Below, piece after piece: positions 57,646 through 64,000 of a stretch of DNA of 64,000 nt. This DNA is from Brachynemurus nebulosus (lineage: Eukaryota; Arthropoda; Insecta; Neuroptera; Myrmeleontidae), in contig JAPWDM010000001.1 of assembly GCA_035578155.1 (NCBI GenBank), forward strand, positions 163,715,498 through 163,779,497, given 5' to 3'. A model generated the notes under the pieces. The model was not told where the DNA came from, ran no database searches, and saw only the letters and a list, made by a program, of their open reading frames with translations. The first letter of the stretch is position 1; each line of letters opens with the position of its first letter. A program made the position numbers and the translations under genes.

Positions 57646-57790
57646 AGAAAATGTATTTTATTTTCCGGATGTGATTTTCTTGTTAGGCTACGTTCCCGTT
57701 TTCAATTTGTAAATTAGAACAGGAGATCGATGAAAATATTCTCTGTGATCGATCGGCGATCGCAATCGACGGACTCAACACTATTGTTAT

Positions 57791-58065
57791 ATATCGCTCA
57801 TTTGCGAGAAGCGTGACATAACTCAAAAATCACCCTTATTGATTTAAGGGTACATGCGGGCACGGAAAATGTCATTCTTTTTGCTAACAAAACGACATCA
57901 CGCTAGATAAATAAATGAGAGAACAAGAGAGGTTATGACTTTATACTCCTTCGCACTTTTTCAATTGACTGCCATAAGTACTCTTTTATTTTTAAAACTT
58001 CAAAACATCGTACTGAAAAACAGCTCTTTTTGAGGTATGTCAAGCTTCTTGCAAATGAGCGATAT
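57791..58065. mobile_element. MITE with ATATCGCTCATTTGC ends (275 bp)
   Basis: Left arm ATATCGCTCATTTGCGAGAA then GCGTGACATAACTCAAAAA (57791-57829). Its inverted partner is TTTTTGAGGTATGTCAAGCT then TCTTGCAAATGAGCGATAT (58027-58065). TA-rich steps flank it but the exact target duplication is ambiguous. Confidence 0.75.
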
Positions 58066-58069
58066 GTAG

Positions 58070-58505
58070 TTTCGATAGTAGCAGTTTCGTTATCCCGATA
58101 TGACAGAGTTTAAGTAAACAAACGCATTTTTACTTTGTGTCTTCCCTCTTTTAATTCTTTTTTCCTGGTTGCCCAAATATTTTGGTAATTAGGCCCACCG
58201 ATGTTACTCTTTCGCAACCTCTGCTTTAAAGGATATTATATTATCATATCTACATTATTAAAGAATTTTTAAAAACTGAATTAAAACACTTACGATTTGA
58301 TTCTAAATTGACTTTTCCCAACTTTGCTTACCTGTAAAAAAAGAAACAAAATTTAAATTTTAAATACGTATAACAAAAGAGAAATAAAGGTATATAGAGG
58401 TATACCATATTAATTACCTAAGACATTCTAAAGAAAAAAAAATTTAAGTAAAAATTTTGTGTAATTTTGGAACACAAATGAAATAATAGATTAATTAATT
58501 CTGAT
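58070..58505. other. A+T-rich stretch, nothing recognised
   Basis: No supported feature. Confidence 0.4.
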
Positions 58506-58506
58506 T

Positions 58507-58676
58507 AAATAATAAACAAATATTTTACTTCGCAAAATATCACTTTCATTTTTGAAAGTGATAATATTGTTTCGAAACGTGAGTTCATTTTCAAACAGAA
58601 TTGTTCGAAACAAATATTATCACAGTTTCAAAAATAAAAGTGGTATTTTGCGAAGTAAAATATTTGTTTATTATTT
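58507..58676. mobile_element. Palindromic MITE (170 bp)
   Basis: AAATAATAAACAAATATTTT, ACTTCGCAAAATATCACTTT, GATAATATTGTTTCGAA on the left mirrors the right half, giving stems of about 70 bp around a loop of about 28 bp. CTGATTAAATAAT lies at the left end (58501-58513) and recurs at 58716-58728 downstream. Confidence 0.85.
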
Positions 58677-58679
58677 ACG

Positions 58680-60070
58680 ACCATAAAGTAACGCTCAAAT
58701 CTATTAATATAATCCTGATTAAATAATCATGAATAGATTTGATGATTGATTAACAAAAATACCAATGAGAGGCAAACAGAACTGAAATTTTCATCATATT
58801 AATTATTTAATTAAAGAGCTTGCACCATCCAAATGATTTTTAGGTTTTTTTTTCCATTAATAAATAATAAAGCAATTAAAGTAGAATTTTTTCAAGACTT
58901 ATTTCACCCATTATATGCTTTTTAAATATTTTTTATTTTAATTTAAATTACACAATGCGTATAGGTATTTTTTATTCCCAACAAAAATTACAAATTACTT
59001 AAGGGCACTTAGAGCACTCAGGACTCCGCTGCCTTATTTAATAACATAATCAATATATTTCGCTAAAGTGAAGTATTGCGCGAATATACGTTAATCAAAA
59101 TTTCTGAGCCATACATTTTTCACTATACAAAATGTAATATTTTAAGATTTTTCCAACAGTACATTATGTCATAACGTACAGGTGTTTTTGGTTCAATTAT
59201 TTATTATTTATTTATTTATTTATAAAATATTATTTACAAATTAATGCACATATTTATTTAATGAATAATAATTAGAAAATTACTTTTGATATTACAACTC
59301 TGTACCTAGACGCGTACACGTTCCAAATATTGTAAATACACTGAATTATACATATACGTTTACCTTGATAATTATGGATATACATATTGGTATAATTTCA
59401 TCTCCATAACCGGTACCCAATGGATCAATTTAATATGCATTTTGATAATAACTAAGCTTTGGTAATATATACACTATACAAAGGTATTAAAATTCGCAGT
59501 ATAAAACTGGATTAAACATAAAATTTTAATTGGGTAAAGTGAGAAGTATCTAAAATATAATTTGCTATGAATATTACAGAAAGATTACAAATTAATTTTC
59601 TATATAGGGAAAGTCTTGGTGATTTTGGATTATTATAACAAGGAATTTTGGAGTAAATGATCAATGAATTATACCAAAAAAAATTTTTTTGTTTTATTGG
59701 CTACGTACGTTTCGAGTAAAAACTCCCCTTCAGGCAATATTTTTGAAATATTAAAAAATTTAAAAAAAAAAAATTTAAAAAAACAGGTCGATATTCGGTG
59801 TGTTTCTAATTTATAGCCCGATTAATAATACTATAATATATCCAGTGTTACATTTTACATGTATCGGATGACTGGAATGTCATTACATGTTTAATTTTAT
59901 TCAAAAAGCAACAGAAAAACGGACTGAAATTTTTATAAGGAAATTATAGTTTTACATAAATAATATTTACACATTTACTGCCAAAAAAAGCCATTTCTCT
60001 TTAATTCCAATTCTCTTTAATAAATTTATCCATCAAATTCCCATACCAAACGTAGTGAGCTCGCAAGAGC
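58680..60070. other. A+T-rich stretch with ATTT microsatellite
   Basis: A short (ATTT)n tract at about 59199-59222. TACGTACGTTTCGAG and AAAACTCCCCTTCAGG near 59702-59735 are reminiscent of tails of dispersed repeats, but I cannot delimit an element. Confidence 0.4.
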
Positions 60071-60072
60071 TC

Positions 60073-60168
60073 TATATCAAAAGTAATAAGGCTACAGTCG
60101 TCTTGCATCAAAAGTAGTAAAGTTACAGCGTTTCTGTACCAAGAGTAGTAAGGTTACAGCGATTCTAT
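60073..60168. repeat. Three-unit short tandem repeat (31-33 bp)
   Basis: Units ATCAAAAGTAATAAGGCTAC, ATCAAAAGTAGTAAAGTTAC and ACCAAGAGTAGTAAGGTTAC start near 60075, 60108 and 60139. Each is followed by AG(T/C)G/CG and a T-rich step. A partial fourth unit (TACCAAAATATT) follows. Confidence 0.8.
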
Positions 60169-60412
60169 ACCAAAATATTTACGAGAATAAAATAAAAATC
60201 ACGTATGAATATGTGTTTTTTTTATTACAATTGTAACTTTATGATATAAAAAAAATTAAATTAAATTAAAACGAAAGCAACCGTGTATTTCGTTTAAATA
60301 GTTTATTTTCAACTTAAATTTTGTATATGATAATTTTAAAAACAATGTTTATGGCAATGACGGATCCTTATAAGACCGGATTCGTTCAGACAATTTGTGA
60401 TTCTATGTTTCA

Positions 60413-60636
60413 CATGTAAGGTTTTTCCATATTTAAATGGGATGACTTTTCAAATACAAAAGCATTAGCACAGCCAGAAGCATAACCCATTATATTAACG
60501 TACATAATATAGTGCCGTGGATCGGAATGTAGGACAAATTCCAACACAATTCGACTCACAACTACGCTACAGTCTATAGGATATCTACGGCACAGACATT
60601 TTATGCTACCATACATGGGTCCGGGTACAGCCACAC
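60413..60636 (-). CDS. Weak candidate internal exon, unrecognised product
   Basis: On the minus strand a frame is open from about 60690 to a TGA at 60412-60410. An acceptor (TTATTTAAAACGTTCAG, ending at 60637) and a donor-like ACAT|GTGAAA near 60413 would frame an exon of about 220 bp. It reads VAVPGPMYGSIKCLCRRYPI, then DCSVVVSRIVLEFVLHSDPR and HYIMYVNIMGYASGCANAFV. The composition (Cys, Pro, Gly, Val; about 43% GC) differs from the A+T-rich background, as expected of coding sequence. No family is recognised and no partner exon is found. A repeat-derived frame is possible. Confidence 0.3.
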
Positions 60637-60639
60637 TGA

Positions 60640-61342
60640 ACGTTTTAAATAAAGACGGTATTTTGGGTAAAGTGAAGTGTTTTATTTATTACTAACATTT
60701 TAACTAACTTTATAATCATACTATATGAAATCATTCAACAAAAACGAATGTTTGTATTTAATAGTGAATTTAATGAACTACCAATAAAACCGCACCACTC
60801 AATGCTCAACACGAGCGTGTCGCTCAAACAGTAGGTACGCACTCAACACACAAATCAATGAGGAAATATTATTATAAATTATATTTGATGGAAAGCGTTT
60901 GTAAATTTTCACCCAACTTCACAATCTATCAAATAATAATCAACCAAACTAATGCGATGCGATGGTGGAGGTACGGCGAGGTACCGTAATGACAAGTTTA
61001 AGGCAATATTCAATTTTGTTTATTAGTAAATGGTTTTGCTATATATTTAATAATGGAAAACCAATACGTTAATTAAATTGAACCATATCGAAAATGAATA
61101 ATGATTATTATTTATATATGTGAAATAATTGAAATTTATTAGCGAAACAAATTTTGCTTATTATACGTTGACGGGTACATTTAGTGCCGATTGAATTAAC
61201 TGAGATCGATTCACATAAATAAATTATTTTTTCAATAAAATTAATTAATTTTTTTATGGCACTTATGGCTGTCGGAAACTGGCGTACAGTTTCTGAGACA
61301 TCGAAATTAAATTTTAATGCAGTATTTTCGATCCGCAAAAAA
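60640..61342. other. A+T-rich stretch, nothing recognised
   Basis: No supported feature. Confidence 0.4.
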
Positions 61343-61343
61343 A

Positions 61344-61866
61344 AATAGTATATTATTCAACGAGCTAGTAATGATAGCTATTACTCACGAAGATGAAATT
61401 GCGACACGAGCCGAGCTTGCGAGGCGAGTGTCGTAATGCCATTGAGTGTCGTAATGCGAGTGAGTAATAGCCATTGCAAGCGAGTAGAATACGATATTTT
61501 TTCTACGACGTTTTTCCTTTTTGATTTAAATAAAATTGAATATAAATTTTAAATTAAATTTTTAATCTATTTCTAATTTCATTAAAAGTTTGTATAATAT
61601 TATGTATAAAACGTACAAAACAAAACATAAACTGCTTTATTTACTTGAACGTTACTAGGCAATATATATTAAATTAAAACTTGATACATACATATATACA
61701 CAAAACAAAAGCAAACCCATGGAATAATCATTAATACTGTGATTTCATTGGTCAAGAGGGTATTGAGTAATGAACATTCCTCCACACCTTTGAATAATGC
61801 CTAACTTTCTCGACAATTAACGGATATATAATGAGTGTGTTCTTCAATAGGAGTAGAAAAAAAATA
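61344..61866 (+). repeat. Dispersed repeat R2, copy 2 (no TA expansion)
   Basis: Same order as 48574-49219: AATAGTATATTATTCAACGA, the GC-rich cruciform block, CATTCCTCCACACCTTTGAA and TTCAATAGGAGTAGAAAA. It carries a small internal duplication (GTGTCGTAATGC repeated at about 61427-61458) absent from copy 1, and only ATATATA (61824-61830) where copy 1 has the long TA tract. Confidence 0.8.
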
Positions 61867-61923
61867 GAAACCAACGACAAAAAAATTTTAAAAGTTTCTA
61901 AAATCATATCAGCATTTTTTGTT

Positions 61924-62394
61924 AAAAGCTTTTATTTGACTTCCAGTATTAGTTTGTTTAGATCAAATCTTGCAATCAAAATTTAGACAAGTTCTAATTG
62001 AACTAGACGTTTTAAATTTTGCATACGTATATAACTTTGATGACAATGCAATACTGTATATAATTAGTTTTGTCCTAAATTTCCTCAAAACTAGAATTGT
62101 TAATTTTTAATATTGTGCAACTTCTCGATATTTCGAGTTGTCAAATAATGTGCATTGGTTTTACATTGTAATTTTTGGTTTGCATAGTTATGTTTGATTA
62201 GGGTAAATTAACCGATTAAAATACAGGTAAAAAATTACATCTTTAATTTTTTTTAATTTAATTTTAATCAGATTAAAAAAGTATAAGATAAAGTAAAAAA
62301 ATGTCTTTTTAAAAAAAAGCTTTTATTTAAAAATGAGCTATTAAGTATAAAAAAGTTTTGAGTGAAGTTTGAAGCAATATGTAAATAAAAAGCT
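61924..62394 (+). repeat. AAGCTT-ended dispersed repeat, copy B
   Basis: Begins AAAAGCTTTTATTTGACTTC, contains TTTAGATCAAATCTTGCAAT, AAAACTAGAATTGTTAATTT and GAGTGAAGTTTGAAGCAAT, and ends AAATAAAAAGCT. Colinear with the reverse complement of 4959-5405. Confidence 0.75.
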
Positions 62395-62819
62395 AGTAAG
62401 TAATGGGGGTAACTCACTCCTCTCTCCAATGCTGCTCAAACTAAATTATGAATTGTAGAATTTCATTCCTACATTACACTACTTGTCTTAAACTATTTTC
62501 TAGGAATAAGTTCTTGATTTGCTCACACAGTATCATTATGTCGACATAGTCACCCTCTAATTAACAATCCTTAGACTTAGTATTAGGAAATTGAGCAAAA
62601 ACAGGTGAATTTGATTTTATTACGTAGATTTGAAATCTGTAAACAGAATTTGTATATACTTTATTTTTCACCCTTTTTTTGCAAAAATTAATCCCCAAAT
62701 TTTAACCCTCAATCACCCCTGTTGATGTAATTTGAACAAAAGCTCAATATAGATAGCTCATTAAAAAAGAGCAACATCGCCAATTTCAACTTTTGCTCTA
62801 TGTCTTACCATTTTCGAGA
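62395..62819. other. A+T-rich stretch, nothing recognised
   Basis: No supported feature. Confidence 0.4.
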
Positions 62820-62821
62820 TA

Positions 62822-63199
62822 CAGTCGACTCTCGTTAATTCAAACCTGCGATAATTCGAACCTCTCTATAATTCAAAGTTATCACGAGTTCCCTACAAAA
62901 TCTCTTTATATTTCGAACTAAAACAATACATTTTTATGCACTTGGTAATGTGAACGAAAAAATCATTGCTACGTAACAAAACGATGCGTTAATTCGAACT
63001 CATCGACGTCAAACACTCGACAATTCAAAGTTGCAGATAGAAAGAGACAGAAAGAGTGTAAGTACATTTGAGACAAGTTTAAGTTCATTCATCGCAAATG
63101 CTTAAAAAATTAAAATTGTTACCTGCGATAATTCGAACCTCTCTATAATTCGTAATATTTTAAGAGTCCCTCGAGTTTCGAATTAACGAGAATCGACTG
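62822..63199. mobile_element. Tigger/pogo-like MITE (378 bp)
   Basis: TA at 62820-62821 and 63200-63201. The ends are CAGTCGACTCTCGTTAATTC and, on the opposite strand, CAGTCGATTCTCGTTAATTC, the terminal style of Tigger elements. ACCTGCGATAATTCGAACCT then CTCTATAATTC occurs directly repeated at 62844 and 63121. A third terminus-like AATTAACGAGAGTCGACTG lies just outside at 63213-63231, suggesting an adjacent partial copy. No transposase. Confidence 0.8.
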
Positions 63200-63231
63200 T
63201 ATTTGAAACGAAAATTAACGAGAGTCGACTG

Positions 63232-63986
63232 ATTTCACCCCTTCAAACGTTTTTTAGCAGCAACTGATATTTTGCTTTATGTCATTTAGTAGTCACCCTC
63301 TACAAACTGACAAAGTTCCAGATTTTTTTGAATTTTCGACTTTGCGTTCTTTCCTTGTTAGTTAATTGTAAGTAAATTACGGATTAAAAATTATCCATTC
63401 TGAAGGATTCCAAGGGAATTTAATCAGAAACAAAATTTTGTTATCTAAATTAATTCCATAGGTATTCTGAACATGACATACTTGACTAGGAAAATCTTTT
63501 GGGATACATGAATCTGTTATACGTACATAAATACAGGTTGATATTGTACAATTACATAGGTACATTTCGTGGACAAACAGATATTTCAATTGTAACCGAT
63601 AATAAACATGTTAAACAATTTTCTATTTATTTAATTACATAACATGACACGGGACAGGACAGAGGGCACGGTGCGCGACATGTCCGGGCACAGTGGACCG
63701 CGATTTGTAAAGTTTATTAAACATGTCAAATGACATATATGTATGTATATTTATGTATATCTATGTACATTACTGTTGTCGATTTAAAGCACATATTTGT
63801 TGGTTGGTATTAACGTTCATTACCTATTGTTTATTAAATCAACAAGAGAATTTTGTTAATACAACATTAATTGTAGACATTGGATATAATATGTAGATAT
63901 TATACAAAACAATCTCAAATTTAAATTAATATAATACTGTTAATATGCGTGCCCATATAAGGTGATTAAGTCCTAGAAAAGTCTAG
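63232..63986. other. A+T-rich stretch with a GC-rich patch
   Basis: At 63646-63705 a GC-rich patch (GACACGGGACAGGACAGAGG then CACGGTGCGCGACATGTCCG) stands out strongly from its flanks. It has no recognised function. Otherwise nothing. Confidence 0.4.
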
Positions 63987-63988
63987 CA

Positions 63989-64000
63989 CACTGAGAAAAA
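63989..64000 (+). mobile_element. Start of a CACTGAGAAAAA element, cut by window end
   Basis: The last 12 bases, CACTGAGAAAAA, equal the complement of the right terminus of the element at 20895-21853. The preceding dinucleotide is CA rather than TA, so the target step may have mutated. Confidence 0.35.

Overview
This window looks like an A+T-rich (roughly 70% by eye) nuclear stretch from an arthropod, most likely an insect. It has no bacterial operons, ribosome binding sites, rRNA genes or CRISPR arrays. It has long (TA)n microsatellites and many short DNA transposons with TA, TTAA or 8-bp target duplications, of kinds abundant in insect genomes. I cannot place the species from sequence alone. 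The window is essentially a gene desert packed with decayed and nested mobile elements.

Layout. 1-2.3 kb: a perfect 31-bp inverted repeat, the best protein-coding candidate (a terminal exon on + ending at 1557) and a piggyBac-like MITE bounded by TTAA. 4.7-14.1 kb: a dispersed AAGCTT-ended repeat, a reversed fragment of the 160-bp-monomer family, a tRNA-derived SINE remnant, two inverted copies of one long repeat (R1) each broken by different insertions, a fold-back hAT element, a CACGGAGAG MITE and a fold-back TTAA element. 15.3-21.9 kb: a pogo-like element with transposase remnants, a repeat (R5) that preserves an empty insertion site, a hAT element with TCGATTATT/CTCGAG motif arrays, a (TA)n run, repeat R3 and a CACAGAGAA element. 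22-36.5 kb: sparse, with (TA)n tracts, a 120-bp tandem array (27.5-28.6 kb), an inverted pair of repeat R4 and a 79-bp inverted repeat. 36.6-39.2 kb: one complex element with a 590-bp near-identical tandem duplication and two further sets of internal repeats. 39.4-49.2 kb: R3 copy 2, several TA-flanked elements, a second pogo-like element containing a fully palindromic MITE, and a repeat carrying about 150 bp of (TA)n. 50-64 kb: a perfect 24-bp hairpin, R5 copy 2 carrying a clean TA-flanked insertion, a cluster of CAGT-tailed repeats, palindromic MITEs and a Tigger-like MITE; the last bases begin another element.

Host genes: only the 913-1557 exon is reasonably supported. Three short exon-like stretches (40739-40784, 48042-48257, 60413-60636 minus) are flagged as weak candidates. 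No set of genes forms a recognisable pathway, and I found no convincing new multigene system. The useful content is the layered transposon history: paralogous repeats that supply empty sites, and microsatellites that expanded inside mobile elements at positions where sister copies are short.
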